Shown: positions 34,781-44,518 of the stretch, in pieces | Layout of the letters: each line of letters begins with the position of its first letter | How positions within the stretch are numbered: the first letter of the stretch is position 1 | Source of the DNA: Chitinophaga sp. CF418 | GTDB lineage: Bacteria > Bacteroidota > Bacteroidia > Chitinophagales > Chitinophagaceae | Assembly: GCF_900142925.1 (NCBI RefSeq) | Contig: NZ_FRCN01000008.1 | Location: forward strand, 1-64,000 | Direction: 5' to 3' | DNA length: 64,000 bases | Notes under the pieces: generated by a model | The model's database searches: none | Told to the model about the DNA's origin: nothing | The model's input: only the letters and a program-made list of their open reading frames with translations | Made by a program: the position numbers and the translations under genes

Positions 34781-36916
34781 TTGCGCAATTTTACCCTTTT
34801 TATCCTCGCCAGCCTCTATGTTATACCTGCTTTTGCCCAACGTAAGTGCGGTACGGAAGAGGCGATGCAACAACTCATTGCGTCCAACCCGGCGTTGCAG
34901 AAGATCCGTGAAAGAAAGGAGGCCCGCCTCCAGGAAATGACCCGTTCCATCAAACAGTCGAGGGCGCAGATGAAAACCGTCTATCCTACAGTGACCATTC
35001 CCGTGGTAGTACATATTGTGCTGAGAAATCCCGGTCAGGTAACAGACGAACAGGTGCAGTCGCAAATAGATGCGTTAAACCGGGATTACAGTGCCGGCGC
35101 TCCGGATATTTCCAATATTCCTGTTGCATGGCAACCGCGCCTGGGCGATGCGCAAATACAATTCTGCCTGGCGCAGCGTACACCGGACGATAATCCCACT
35201 AACGGGATCGATAGAGTGACCACTACCCGGAGCTCTTTCAGCGTATCCAATTCCGCTTCCGCAGTAAAACACGTCTCCAGCGGTGGCGCCGATGCATGGA
35301 ATAGCAGCAATTACCTCAATATCTGGGTGTGTAACTTGTCAGACAACTACCTCGGTATTGCCACCTTTCCCGAAGGATATCCTGCCAGTGAACAGGGCGT
35401 TGTGATCACCTACACAGGGTTCGGTACTACCGGCAGCGCCGTGGCACCGTTCAACGTGGGGCGTACTACTGTGCACGAAATAGGCCACTATTTCTCTCTC
35501 CGTCACATCTGGGGAGATGAATCCGGCTGCGCGGCAGATGATGGCATTGACGATACCCCTTTACAGGGTAACTATACATACAACTGTCCGGCCTTCCCTG
35601 TTACAGACGCCTGCTCTGTTGATTCACCGGGTATTATGTTCAATAATTTCATGGATTATTCGGATGATGCATGTATGCTGCTCTTTACCTCCGACCAGGT
35701 GGACAGGATGCGCCTCTCGCTGACTGAAGACAGGGCCTCCCTCCTTTCCTCCAATGGCTGCATACCGTTGAATCTCCTGGACAATGATGCACAGATACTG
35801 ACAGTCGTTTCACCTTTCGGACAGATCTGTGAAAACTATATCACGCCTTCAGTTATACTTAAAAATCAGGGTAAGAACACGCTTACTTCAGTGAAGATCA
35901 ATTACATCGTGGACGATGGCGCTATAAGAACCTATAACTGGACTGGCAGCTTGACAGCACTGAAAACAGCTACCGTACGGCTGGATTCCAGTACCTCGGA
36001 AGAAGGCGCCCACATCCTGAAGGCCTACACCTTATCCCCTAATGGAATTGCCGACGATGATCCGACTAACGACACCGCCTGGACTACCTTCCAGTACTAT
36101 CCGGATGGCAGCTTCCCATATGCAGAGGGCTTTGAGAGCAATACCTTCCCTCCAACGGGCTGGGAAATAAAGAATTATGACAACAGTTATACCTGGGAGC
36201 TCACATCCGACGCCGCCAGTTCAGGCACGAAGTCTATCGTGATGCATAACCTGGCGTACAATACCAACGATGCTATTGATGACATTCTGAGCCCGACCTT
36301 TAACCCGGCAGGCCATGACTCCATATTCCTGTTCTTTGATGTAGCTGCGGCCGCATTTTCCAGCGTCAACGGCTCAAATAGGGTATGGGACAGCCTGCAG
36401 ATATTCACCACTTCCGACTGTGGTCAGACCCTTGACAGCTTCTATAAAAAAGGCGGCGCTTCGTTCCTGACGCGTAAACAACCGGTAACCAGTGAGTTTA
36501 TTCCTATGGCATCCGAGTGGCGCAGGGATTCAGTGAATCTGACCCCTATTATCAATAAAGGCCGGTTCAGGGTGGTATTCAGGAATATCAGCAATGCGGA
36601 AAACAACATTTACCTGGACAATATCAATATCGTTACGAAGAATACCCTCCCATATCTGAAGGAAAAAGGTATTGTGGTAGGACCGGTGCCTGTGGTGAAC
36701 CAGTTGTTCATTACCTTCCTGGAGGTGCCTAACGATCTGGATTACATCGCGATCTATAACACGTTAGGACAACTCGTGGCCAAACAACCCGGCTCGTCCA
36801 TCAACAATAGCAACCGTTTTATCTTTGATTTGGTAAATGAGCCAAATGGTATTTATTTTGTAAAATTAATATACAGGAATAACGTCAAGACTATTAAGAT
36901 AACTAAAGTGAATTAA
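34781..36916 (+). CDS. Secreted M43 (pappalysin-like) zinc metalloprotease with T9SS type A tail
   Basis: A 711-residue exported protease. The start is a TTG at 34781, which alone gives the signal peptide MRNFTLFILASLYVIPAFAQ; the next in-frame ATG would remove it. Residues about 65-90 begin the mature domain (TIPVVVHIVLRN). The zinc motif HEIGHYFSLRH is at about 232 and the Met-turn NFMDYSDDACM follows (about 290). After the catalytic domain come an Ig/CARDB-like segment (about 330-435), a jelly-roll-like domain with GFESNTFPPTGWEI (about 448) and a degenerate C-terminal sorting domain (about 625-711). It degrades extracellular proteins. The gene divergently faces the CHU_C gene. Confidence 0.9.
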   Translation: MRNFTLFILASLYVIPAFAQRKCGTEEAMQQLIASNPALQKIRERKEARLQEMTRSIKQSRAQMKTVYPTVTIPVVVHIVLRNPGQVTDEQVQSQIDALNRDYSAGAPDISNIPVAWQPRLGDAQIQFCLAQRTPDDNPTNGIDRVTTTRSSFSVSNSASAVKHVSSGGADAWNSSNYLNIWVCNLSDNYLGIATFPEGYPASEQGVVITYTGFGTTGSAVAPFNVGRTTVHEIGHYFSLRHIWGDESGCAADDGIDDTPLQGNYTYNCPAFPVTDACSVDSPGIMFNNFMDYSDDACMLLFTSDQVDRMRLSLTEDRASLLSSNGCIPLNLLDNDAQILTVVSPFGQICENYITPSVILKNQGKNTLTSVKINYIVDDGAIRTYNWTGSLTALKTATVRLDSSTSEEGAHILKAYTLSPNGIADDDPTNDTAWTTFQYYPDGSFPYAEGFESNTFPPTGWEIKNYDNSYTWELTSDAASSGTKSIVMHNLAYNTNDAIDDILSPTFNPAGHDSIFLFFDVAAAAFSSVNGSNRVWDSLQIFTTSDCGQTLDSFYKKGGASFLTRKQPVTSEFIPMASEWRRDSVNLTPIINKGRFRVVFRNISNAENNIYLDNINIVTKNTLPYLKEKGIVVGPVPVVNQLFITFLEVPNDLDYIAIYNTLGQLVAKQPGSSINNSNRFIFDLVNEPNGIYFVKLIYRNNVKTIKITKVN

Positions 36917-36921
36917 GTGAG

Positions 36922-38103
36922 ATGACGACCAGAAATGATTATCCTGCCGTAGCAACATTACTGCAAGACACAAGATTGGACAAAGGATTGAAAACCATTG
37001 GAGAGAAGGTATTGTCAGCAGAAAGGCTGACACCTGAAGAGGGCCTGCTTTTATTTGAGAAAGGAGAACTGGCATACCTGGGCGCTCTGGCCAATGCGGT
37101 GAGAGTGCGCATGCATGGTGATAAGACCTATTTCAATCGTAATTTCCATATAGAGCCTACCAACGTTTGCGTTTTTACCTGCAAATTCTGCTCTTACTCC
37201 CGTTTATATAAGAACCGTGAAGAAGGCTGGGAATTAAGCATCGACCAGATGCTGGACATCGTAAAAAAGTATGATGGCCAACCTGTTACTGAAGTTCATA
37301 TTGTGGGCGGCGTACATCCTAAGATGAACCTCGACTTCTTCGTGGAGCTGCTGCAAAAAATAAGGGCGCATAGACCAGATCTTCACCTTAAAGGTTTTAC
37401 AGCTGTGGAGCTGGACTACATGTTCCGCAAAGCAAAAGTTTCCGTGGAAGAAGGTATGCGCATCCTGCATGACGCTGGCCTCCAGTCCATGCCGGGCGGT
37501 GGCGCTGAAATATTCCATCCCGACATCCGTGCACAGATCTGTCATGATAAAGTAGATGCAGACGGCTGGTTACACATACATAAGACAGCACACCTGCTGG
37601 GTATGCATACGAATGCAACCATGCTGTATGGCCACCTGGAACAATTCTGGCACCGCGTTGATCATATGGAACGCCTGCGTAGCCTCCAGGATGAGACCAA
37701 AGGTTTCAATACCTTCATTCCGCTGAAGTTCCGCAACAAGGATAATGAAATGTCCCACGTACAGGAAACTTCCGTGGTGGAAGACCTGAGATTGTATGCT
37801 ATTGCCCGTCTCTACATGGACAACTTCCCCCATCTGAAAGCCTACTGGCCTATGTTGGGTAGAAATACAGCACAACTGACCCTTTCCTTCGGGGTAAACG
37901 ACCTTGACGGTACCATTGATGATACCACCAAGATCTACTCTATGGCAGGCTCAGAGGAGCAGAATCCTTCCATGAACACCGCTCAGCTGGCCATGTTGAT
38001 CAAACAGGCAGGTAGAAGACCTGTGGAAAGGGATACGGTTTACAATGAGATCAAGGATTATACTGATGTTGTATTTTCTGAAGAAGAATTGATGGCCCGT
38101 TAA
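36922..38103 (+). CDS. mqnE: Aminofutalosine synthase (menaquinone, radical SAM)
   Basis: A 393-residue radical SAM enzyme joining 3-enolpyruvylbenzoate to adenosine to form aminofutalosine in the futalosine route to menaquinone. The iron-sulfur Cys83, Cys87 and Cys90 lie in NVCVFTCKFC. HIVGGVHPKM (about 127) and MPGGGAEIF (about 193) are family marks distinguishing it from MqnC. It starts 5 bp after the protease stop and is followed by a DUF192 lipoprotein gene after 10 bp, so it may be part of a read-through unit. No other mqn gene is in the window. Confidence 0.95.
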   Translation: MTTRNDYPAVATLLQDTRLDKGLKTIGEKVLSAERLTPEEGLLLFEKGELAYLGALANAVRVRMHGDKTYFNRNFHIEPTNVCVFTCKFCSYSRLYKNREEGWELSIDQMLDIVKKYDGQPVTEVHIVGGVHPKMNLDFFVELLQKIRAHRPDLHLKGFTAVELDYMFRKAKVSVEEGMRILHDAGLQSMPGGGAEIFHPDIRAQICHDKVDADGWLHIHKTAHLLGMHTNATMLYGHLEQFWHRVDHMERLRSLQDETKGFNTFIPLKFRNKDNEMSHVQETSVVEDLRLYAIARLYMDNFPHLKAYWPMLGRNTAQLTLSFGVNDLDGTIDDTTKIYSMAGSEEQNPSMNTAQLAMLIKQAGRRPVERDTVYNEIKDYTDVVFSEEELMAR

Positions 38104-38113
38104 AAACACGTTT

Positions 38114-38641
38114 ATGTCTGCTTCCAGATGGTTGCTATTTAATGCAGGACTCTGTCTCTATATTGCCGGATGTCATAACAACCGCAGTCAGGTCAGCAAC
38201 ATTCAATCTTCTGAAACAGCCGTCACCGCTCCGGCAACCGGAGAACCACAGTTCAAAAAAGAAGGTGTTCTTTATTTTCTCAGTAAGGTAAATAATGATA
38301 CCCTCCGCCAGATCGACATCGAACTGGCCACCAATGACCAGGAAAGAGCACAGGGCCTGATGGACCGCAAGTCCATGAAGGATACACAGGGAATGTTGTT
38401 CATCTTTCCTCATGCAGAGGAACAATCTTTCTGGATGAAGAATACTTATATCTCTCTTGATATTATATATATTAATGAAAAAAGAGAGATCGTATCTGTT
38501 CAGAAATATACCACTCCACTCTCGGAAGAAAGCCTGCCCTCCTTCAAAAAAGCACAGTATGTGCTGGAAGTCAATGCAGGGTTCTGCGATAAGTATCATA
38601 TCGCATATGGTGATAAGATCAGTTATAAGGAAATAAAGTAG
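38114..38641 (+). CDS. DUF192 lipoprotein
   Basis: A 175-residue exported lipoprotein: signal ends LYIAGC with lipidated Cys20. The DUF192 domain (about 65-175) is shown by IELATNDQERAQGLMDRKSM, QGMLFIFPHAEEQSFWMKNT and the later VLEVNAGFCDKY. DUF192 proteins are of unknown biochemical function, often periplasmic. It lies 10 bp after mqnE, probably in the same transcript, and is followed by a strong terminator. Confidence 0.88.
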   Translation: MSASRWLLFNAGLCLYIAGCHNNRSQVSNIQSSETAVTAPATGEPQFKKEGVLYFLSKVNNDTLRQIDIELATNDQERAQGLMDRKSMKDTQGMLFIFPHAEEQSFWMKNTYISLDIIYINEKREIVSVQKYTTPLSEESLPSFKKAQYVLEVNAGFCDKYHIAYGDKISYKEIK

Positions 38642-38665
38642 GATAATGATATTAGTATTATAAAT

Positions 38666-38706
38666 AAAGACCGTTTCACACTGAGTGAAACGGTCTTTAT
38701 TTTTTG
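38666..38706 (+). terminator. Intrinsic terminator after the DUF192 gene
   Basis: Perfect 14-bp stem AAAGACCGTTTCAC / GTGAAACGGTCTTT, 5-base loop, followed by ATTTTTTG. Works for the mqnE-DUF192 unit. The remaining bases to the next gene at 38927 show nothing else. Confidence 0.88.
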
Positions 38707-38926
38707 CTTGCATGCATTAATTCGATACCTTTATACCAGCCATAACATTTAAATGATTGCATGCCGGGATTAAACATCTCATTCCTTTTGCAGTCTGAAT
38801 GTATAATATACCATTAATCGTTTTTCCATTTATTCCTGCCTGCCAACAATCATTTAAATTAATAGGTCAAGTAATAGTGTTCGTGTCATTAGGAAACTAA
38901 TATTATTCACCTTTTAATCTTAACAT

Positions 38927-40330
38927 GTGAAAACTATCCTGATTGTCGACGACGAAATCCATATCTGCACATTGCTAACCACCATCCTCACCAAAGAAGG
39001 ATATCAGGTAGATCATAGCGTTTCTGGCGCCATAGCCCTTAAAATGGTAAAGGAAAAAAATTATGATGTCATCTTCTGTGATTATCGTCTGAAAGACAAA
39101 GAGATAGATGGCAGCATTCTGTCGCTCAGGATCAGGGAATTGAGCCCTGCCACCAGCATTATTGTGATGACGGGTTATCCGGATGTACGGGTAGCCATTC
39201 AACTGATCAAACAGGGTATCTGCGACTATGTCGTTAAACCATTAGACGCAGCGCAGGCTATTCTGCTGGTGCAGAAGGCCCTTCTTCATCAGGCAGTGAT
39301 CTCGAAAGAGCAACTGCCAGCTACCACTCCTTTAACAAGCGGTCCTGTTTCTACATATGTATCCCGCAAAGGGCAGCTCAGCCAGTTTGTCTATGGCGCA
39401 AGCAATACCTCAAAGGAACTGCATACGCAGATCAAACTGATCGCGCCTACTGATTATAGTGTTATCATCCTGGGAGAGACTGGCACAGGCAAAGAATCTG
39501 TGGCACATCTGATACATAACCAGAGTAAACGGAAGGACAAGCCCATGGTAGCTATTGATTGCGGTAGTCTGTCCCGCGAGCTGGCCAGCAGTGAACTGTT
39601 CGGACATGAAAAAGGAGCTTTTACCGGCGCCATACAGGCAAGGATTGGGGCATTCCAGGAAGCCCAGGGCGGAACTTTATTCCTTGATGAAATAGGTAAC
39701 CTGTCTTACGAAGTGCAGACTGCCTTATTAAGAACTATCCAGGAAAGAGTTGTTCGTCCGGTAGGCAGCTCGAGAGAAGTACATGTGGACATCCGCATTA
39801 TTGTAGCCTCTAATGAAGACCTGCAACACGCCGTTCTGCATGGCAGATTCCGGGACGATCTCTATTACCGGCTGAATGAGTTCACCATTAACGTACCACC
39901 ATTACGTGAACGCCAGGATGATCTTCCGCTGTTTGTATCTACCTTCAAACAAACTGTTGAAGATGAGTTGGAAAAAGAATGCGGTCCCTTATCCGATGAA
40001 GTGCTGGCTGTCTTTTCCAATTATCCCTGGCCCGGTAATATCCGGGAACTGAAAAACGTGATGCGGCGCATATGTTTGTTGTCAACGGAAAAAGATCCTA
40101 TTACTATTGAACATCTCCCGGAAGAATTACGTCCTGTACCCAGAGAATTGGCAGCGTCAACAATCCCCGGTGAGGCCAACCTCAAAAATGTGACCCGGCA
40201 GGCGGAATACCAAAAGATACTGGACGTACTGCAACAGGTCCGCTTCAATAAATCGCAGGCAGCGAGGTTAATGAACATCGACCGTAAAACACTTTACAAC
40301 AAACTGCATACCCTGAACATACTGCTGTAA
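38927..40330 (+). CDS. Sigma-54-dependent response regulator (NtrC family)
   Basis: A 467-residue transcription activator. Receiver domain (about residues 1-115): acidic DDE at 8-10, phospho-acceptor Asp52 in FCDYRL, VMTGY and VVKPL. The AAA+ domain (about 140-380) has Walker A GETGTGKE, the sigma-54 contact loop GAFTGA and Walker B GGTLFLDEIGN. The C-terminal Fis-type helix-turn-helix (about 425-467) has SQAARLMNIDRKTLYNKL. The start codon is GTG at 38927; the overlapping ATG at 38925 is followed at once by TGA. No histidine kinase gene is adjacent, so it is an orphan here. Confidence 0.95.
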   Translation: MKTILIVDDEIHICTLLTTILTKEGYQVDHSVSGAIALKMVKEKNYDVIFCDYRLKDKEIDGSILSLRIRELSPATSIIVMTGYPDVRVAIQLIKQGICDYVVKPLDAAQAILLVQKALLHQAVISKEQLPATTPLTSGPVSTYVSRKGQLSQFVYGASNTSKELHTQIKLIAPTDYSVIILGETGTGKESVAHLIHNQSKRKDKPMVAIDCGSLSRELASSELFGHEKGAFTGAIQARIGAFQEAQGGTLFLDEIGNLSYEVQTALLRTIQERVVRPVGSSREVHVDIRIIVASNEDLQHAVLHGRFRDDLYYRLNEFTINVPPLRERQDDLPLFVSTFKQTVEDELEKECGPLSDEVLAVFSNYPWPGNIRELKNVMRRICLLSTEKDPITIEHLPEELRPVPRELAASTIPGEANLKNVTRQAEYQKILDVLQQVRFNKSQAARLMNIDRKTLYNKLHTLNILL

Positions 40331-40361
40331 GCCGTAACGCATTCAACATACTGTTATGCGC

Positions 40362-42641
40362 CTATTTCAGTTCTTCCACAGTAAATGACTTCTGGCGGCC
40401 CTTATATTGTTTTCTGACGTCCTGGATATCTTTCTCTGTTACTTTGGAAGCGTGATTACTCCAGGCGCCACGGATGAAGCTGAGCACTTCAGCAATGTCC
40501 TTGTCTGAGAACTCGTCATTACTACCTATTCCCGGCATGTCGCCGCTTATTTCCGGAGCTTTGTATTGTTTGCCGGCCACATTCACCGGACCGGTCAGGC
40601 CGAACAGTACAATGGCAGCCAGACGCTGTTTATCCCCTGTTACGATCTCAGACTGATTCAGCGGTGGCGCAAGTGATTGTATACCATCTCCGTCTGTCCC
40701 ATGGCAGGTCTGACAAACCGTTTTAAACAACACCGTTCCCCTCGGATAAGTCTTCTGCAGGCTCTCATTCATGCTGGCTTTCTTACGATTCTCTATATCC
40801 TTCAATACAGTTTCCAGGTGTTTATGCAGTACCAGTGTGCTATCCGGATTCCAGGCGGTAAGCTGTTGCAGTAATACCGTTTCCTTACCAGCCATCCGGC
40901 TGATAACAGCATCTGCTACATATGGATCATTGGCATAGCTTTCTACCAGCTGCATTTGCAGCATATCTACCTCCTTCTGCAGCTGTGGAGGAAAAGCTGG
41001 CAACAATAAGGCAACATAAGGCGCCAGGAAAACATTCTTCTCCATTCCCGCCAGTTCTTTCAGTACTTCCCTCCCATTGGCAGCAGTAAGCACCGCCGGC
41101 AGGGCTGCCAGGCCTTCCGCCTGTGCATATGGGTTGGACTGATGAAGCATGACCATCACATCCGTCAGCTGTAATACGCCCAGGCCTTCCAGCGTCCACA
41201 ATGCATGGATCTGTCCATTCAGGCTGTTTTTCCGGTGCAGGCGTTCTTTCAATGCCGGCGCCAGTGAAGTATAGTGATGATCGATGATCATTTGTTGTGC
41301 CTTATCCCGTACCCAGCCATTCGGATGATCCAGTAAGGCCAGTAATTCACCGGGCTCATTTCCCGGCAATACAGGTACCGGTTTCTTACCGGCAGGCACG
41401 ACACGATATATACGTCCGCAGTTCAGTGGATTGGTCAGGCTACGGCCTCTGATCTCTTTTTTAAGATAAGGTGTCAGGTAGGTTTTATGCTGAATAATCC
41501 CCCTGTACATATCCACGATATACAATGCGCCATCAGGACCATCATACAGACTTACCGGTCTGAAACGCTCATCCGTACTGGCCAGGAACTCGTGACCCTG
41601 GTAGGCTTGCTGCCCTTTTACGATATAACCGCTGTCTTTTACCAGGTTCCTTTTAATGAGGTTGCCGGAAGGTTCAGCTACAAAAATATTATTGTCATAC
41701 GCCTTACCCATAAGACCACCTCTGTACACCAGCGGTCCGCAGGCAGCGGTCATATTACGCAGGCGGAGGCTGTCATCCAGCACGTTTTTCATGTATCCCC
41801 TGTTCACACCAGTAGTAGCTCTGATTGGATATACGCGGGTATCAGGAACGATCTTTTCGTCATAACCGGATACATTCTTCTGTTGCAGGTTATGCGCGCC
41901 TAGTCCGGCCGGGAAGTAATCTCCCAATACATTTTCGGAGTTATTATTATAAAAGAGGCGGCCATAGTTATCCTGGGTAATACCCCACTGACCGCGGAAA
42001 TGTGTTTGTTCTTTCAGCCATTTCCCTCCTACCTTACGGTAGCGCTTATCTGATTTTGCGTTGTAGATCCAGTTGTCCATGGCTCTCAGCAGTCCGTTGG
42101 GCTGGTGCTCAACATTGCCACCTTCGGTATATTTATCGTCTACCAACGTACGTTTCCCAGGCTTGCCATTGTTGATCTCCACAAACCACAACTTAGGCGG
42201 TTCGGCTATCAGGATACCATTCTCCACCAGGCAGATCGCTCTGGGCAGTACCAGCGAATCCATGAACACTTCACGTTTGTCGGCTACCCCGTCATGGTCT
42301 GTATCATCCAGGATTACAATCTTTCCGTTAGGGACATCTTCTCCCGTACCAATGGTATCAGGCATATACCCCGTCATTTCCACCACCCACATACGTCCTT
42401 TTTCGTCAAACGTCATGGCCACCGGCACTGTTACCAATGGTTCTGCCGCCACCAGCTGCACTTCCAGACCTTTCTCTACTTCCATATGCGTGATAGCCGT
42501 TTTAGCATCCAGCACGGGAGAGACAGCGTATTTCTCCCGGATAGCCAGCGAGTCTGATTCTTTTGACGATTTCGTGCTGCCGCTGTTGTTACATGCCGCC
42601 AGCCAAAAGCCGATCCCTAAAAGATAAAACCTGTAACGCAT
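40362..42641 (-). CDS. Lipoprotein with sorbosone-dehydrogenase-like, HEAT and cytochrome c domains
   Basis: A 759-residue exported lipoprotein. The start is the ATG at 42639-42641; lipobox LAAC, lipidated Cys17. A beta-propeller dehydrogenase-like region (about 50-430; PVAMTFDEKGRMWVVEMTGYMP, DGALYIVDMYRG) is followed by HEAT-like helices (about 440-620) and a C-terminal c-type cytochrome with heme motif CQTCH (about 645) and axial-type Met region GIGSNDEFSD. It matches the architecture called PVC-type heme-binding domain protein in Planctomycetes and Bacteroidota. It is likely an extracytoplasmic oxidoreductase; substrate unknown. Confidence 0.85.
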   Translation of the reverse strand: MRYRFYLLGIGFWLAACNNSGSTKSSKESDSLAIREKYAVSPVLDAKTAITHMEVEKGLEVQLVAAEPLVTVPVAMTFDEKGRMWVVEMTGYMPDTIGTGEDVPNGKIVILDDTDHDGVADKREVFMDSLVLPRAICLVENGILIAEPPKLWFVEINNGKPGKRTLVDDKYTEGGNVEHQPNGLLRAMDNWIYNAKSDKRYRKVGGKWLKEQTHFRGQWGITQDNYGRLFYNNNSENVLGDYFPAGLGAHNLQQKNVSGYDEKIVPDTRVYPIRATTGVNRGYMKNVLDDSLRLRNMTAACGPLVYRGGLMGKAYDNNIFVAEPSGNLIKRNLVKDSGYIVKGQQAYQGHEFLASTDERFRPVSLYDGPDGALYIVDMYRGIIQHKTYLTPYLKKEIRGRSLTNPLNCGRIYRVVPAGKKPVPVLPGNEPGELLALLDHPNGWVRDKAQQMIIDHHYTSLAPALKERLHRKNSLNGQIHALWTLEGLGVLQLTDVMVMLHQSNPYAQAEGLAALPAVLTAANGREVLKELAGMEKNVFLAPYVALLLPAFPPQLQKEVDMLQMQLVESYANDPYVADAVISRMAGKETVLLQQLTAWNPDSTLVLHKHLETVLKDIENRKKASMNESLQKTYPRGTVLFKTVCQTCHGTDGDGIQSLAPPLNQSEIVTGDKQRLAAIVLFGLTGPVNVAGKQYKAPEISGDMPGIGSNDEFSDKDIAEVLSFIRGAWSNHASKVTEKDIQDVRKQYKGRQKSFTVEELK

Positions 42642-42729
42642 TTCTTGTAAATCGATTGTTAAGCCCAAAATATAAATTAAATTAGGAATTTGGAATTATC
42701 TTCGTTTTTTATATCATTTTAACGCGCTT

Positions 42730-43992
42730 ATGGGACGTTTCCAAGGAATCTTCGGGATTATCCTTATACTGGGACTGGCTTACCTGGTTTCCAACAATAA
42801 AAAAAAGATTAACATCCGCCTGGTAATCAGCGGAATAGGCCTGCAGATATTAATAGCATTACTCATTTTTAAAGTAGGGTTTGTTTTCCGGTTCTTCCAG
42901 GGCATTGGTAAGGCGATGGGCAAACTGGAAGATTTCGCCCGTCAGGGTGCTGCTTTCGTGTATGGTGGTATTGCGGTAGAAAAGACGCCCGGTACCATCG
43001 GTAACTACCTGACCGGTGGCTTCGTATTTGCATTCAATATCACGGCAGCGATCATACTTGTATGTTCACTCGTAGCCATCCTCTATCACTTTGGCATTAT
43101 GCAGCGCATTGTAGCGGTGATAGCCAGGGCGATGAACTTCATTATGCGGGTGAGCGGCGCTGAAGCATTGAGTAATGTAGCCAGTGCTTTTGTAGGCCAG
43201 ATTGAAGCGCAGGTAATGATCCGTCCTTATCTGCCGTACATGACAAAAAGTGAACTACTGGCGTCCATGAGTGGAAGCCTGGCCTGTATAGCCGGGGGGA
43301 TACTGGTGGTATATTCCAATATGGGTAAAGCGGCCGGTATGGACATTGCTCCTATGCTGATCACCGCCAGCCTGATGGCAGCGCCCGGTGCACTGGTGAT
43401 CTCCAAGATTGTTTTTCCGGAAACGGAAGAATCCCAGACCATGGGTAAAGTGAAACTGGAGGTAAAAAGTCAGTATGTGAATGTGATCGACGCTATCACC
43501 CATGGTGCGGGCGATGGTTTTAAAATAGCCATGAACGTGATCGCCATGATCATCGGATTTGTGGCCCTGATTGCCTTCCTGGACTGGGGATTACTGAAGA
43601 TAGGCCAGCTGTTGCACCTGGACTTCGCACTGAGCTTAAACTGGATATTTGGAAAGCTCTTCTATCCTGTTGCCTGGGCAATGGGGGTACCTGATCAGGA
43701 TGTAAACAGTGTGGCTACCCTGCTGGGACAAAAACTCAGCATCAATGAATTTATCGCATTCAAGAACCTTACAGATAAGGCAGTACCTGTATTTACTCAA
43801 AAGGGACTATTGATCGTGAGTATCGCGATCTGTGGCTTTGCTAATTTCAGTAGTGTGGGTATGCAGATAGGCGGTATCGGTGTGCTTGCGCCGGAAAGAC
43901 GCAGTGATCTGGCCAGCCTGGGTCTAAAAGCGCTCTTCTGCGGAACGCTGGCTTCTTATTTATCAGCAACCATTGCAGGAATACTGATTTAA
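42730..43992 (+). CDS. Concentrative nucleoside transporter (NupC/CNT family)
   Basis: A 420-residue inner-membrane symporter importing nucleosides with H+ or Na+. Marks: the early GLQILIALLIFKVGF, the signature VSGAEALSNVASAFVGQIEAQVMIRPYLP (about residues 138-166; G.EA.SN...F.GQ.EA) and the C-terminal GFANFSSVGMQIGGIGVLAPERRSDLA (about 375-401). Length is typical of the family. A TATCTTCG element at 42697-42704 resembles a -7 box. Related in role to the nucleoside phosphorylase at 15085, though far apart. Confidence 0.93.
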   Translation: MGRFQGIFGIILILGLAYLVSNNKKKINIRLVISGIGLQILIALLIFKVGFVFRFFQGIGKAMGKLEDFARQGAAFVYGGIAVEKTPGTIGNYLTGGFVFAFNITAAIILVCSLVAILYHFGIMQRIVAVIARAMNFIMRVSGAEALSNVASAFVGQIEAQVMIRPYLPYMTKSELLASMSGSLACIAGGILVVYSNMGKAAGMDIAPMLITASLMAAPGALVISKIVFPETEESQTMGKVKLEVKSQYVNVIDAITHGAGDGFKIAMNVIAMIIGFVALIAFLDWGLLKIGQLLHLDFALSLNWIFGKLFYPVAWAMGVPDQDVNSVATLLGQKLSINEFIAFKNLTDKAVPVFTQKGLLIVSIAICGFANFSSVGMQIGGIGVLAPERRSDLASLGLKALFCGTLASYLSATIAGILI

Positions 43993-44018
43993 GTAGGTAC
44001 AAACAAATACTAACAAAA

Positions 44019-44062
44019 TCCGCCTTATCATCTTTCCGGTATCCGGTTGATGATAAGGCGGA
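44019..44062. terminator. Bidirectional terminator between convergent genes
   Basis: Fourteen-bp arms TCCGCCTTATCATC and GATGATAAGGCGGA around a 16-base loop that itself contains CCGG repeats. It lies between the stop of the nucleoside transporter and the stop of DUF4259. A CTCTTTTATA tail follows on the plus strand and TTTTGTTAG on the minus strand. Confidence 0.8.
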
Positions 44063-44080
44063 GCTCTTTTATAGTATAAA

Positions 44081-44479
44081 TTAGTAACCTAATCTCTTTA
44101 TCAGATCGGCCAGTACAGCGTCCCAGCTATCCAGTTGTCCTTCTTCAGTTCTTGCCTCTTTCATTTCAGATGCAGTCCTGATCTTTTCAACAACACTGGC
44201 AGCCAGTTTACGGAGTGCCGGAGTAGCCAGCAGTTGCAGTGAATCCAGGTTGTCCAGCGGATCTTCCGGGAAATCTTCACTTGCTTTACCACTCAGCGCA
44301 GCTACTACTTCTGCAGCGGCCAAGGCGTCTTCGCATTCAGATGTATCCAGTACGCCATCCTTGTTAAGTGTGAACTGCAATGTGTCGGCTACCATGCCGC
44401 CATCTTTGTTGTCCATCATTTCAAATACCCAGTCTTGCGAGCCATCATTTTCGAAGTTTCTGGTACCCCATGTGCCCAT
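44081..44479 (-). CDS. DUF4259 protein
   Basis: A 132-residue soluble protein with the DUF4259 opening MGTWGTRNFENDGSQDWVFEM and a helical rest (EDALAAAEVVAALSGKAS). No catalytic residues are known for the family, so no function is assigned. It is 39 bp downstream of smc on the same strand and may be read through from it. Confidence 0.85.
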   Translation of the reverse strand: MGTWGTRNFENDGSQDWVFEMMDNKDGGMVADTLQFTLNKDGVLDTSECEDALAAAEVVAALSGKASEDFPEDPLDNLDSLQLLATPALRKLAASVVEKIRTASEMKEARTEEGQLDSWDAVLADLIKRLGY

Positions 44480-44518
44480 GATATGTAGTTTTTTTGGTTT
44501 GCTTTATTGACGATTAAC

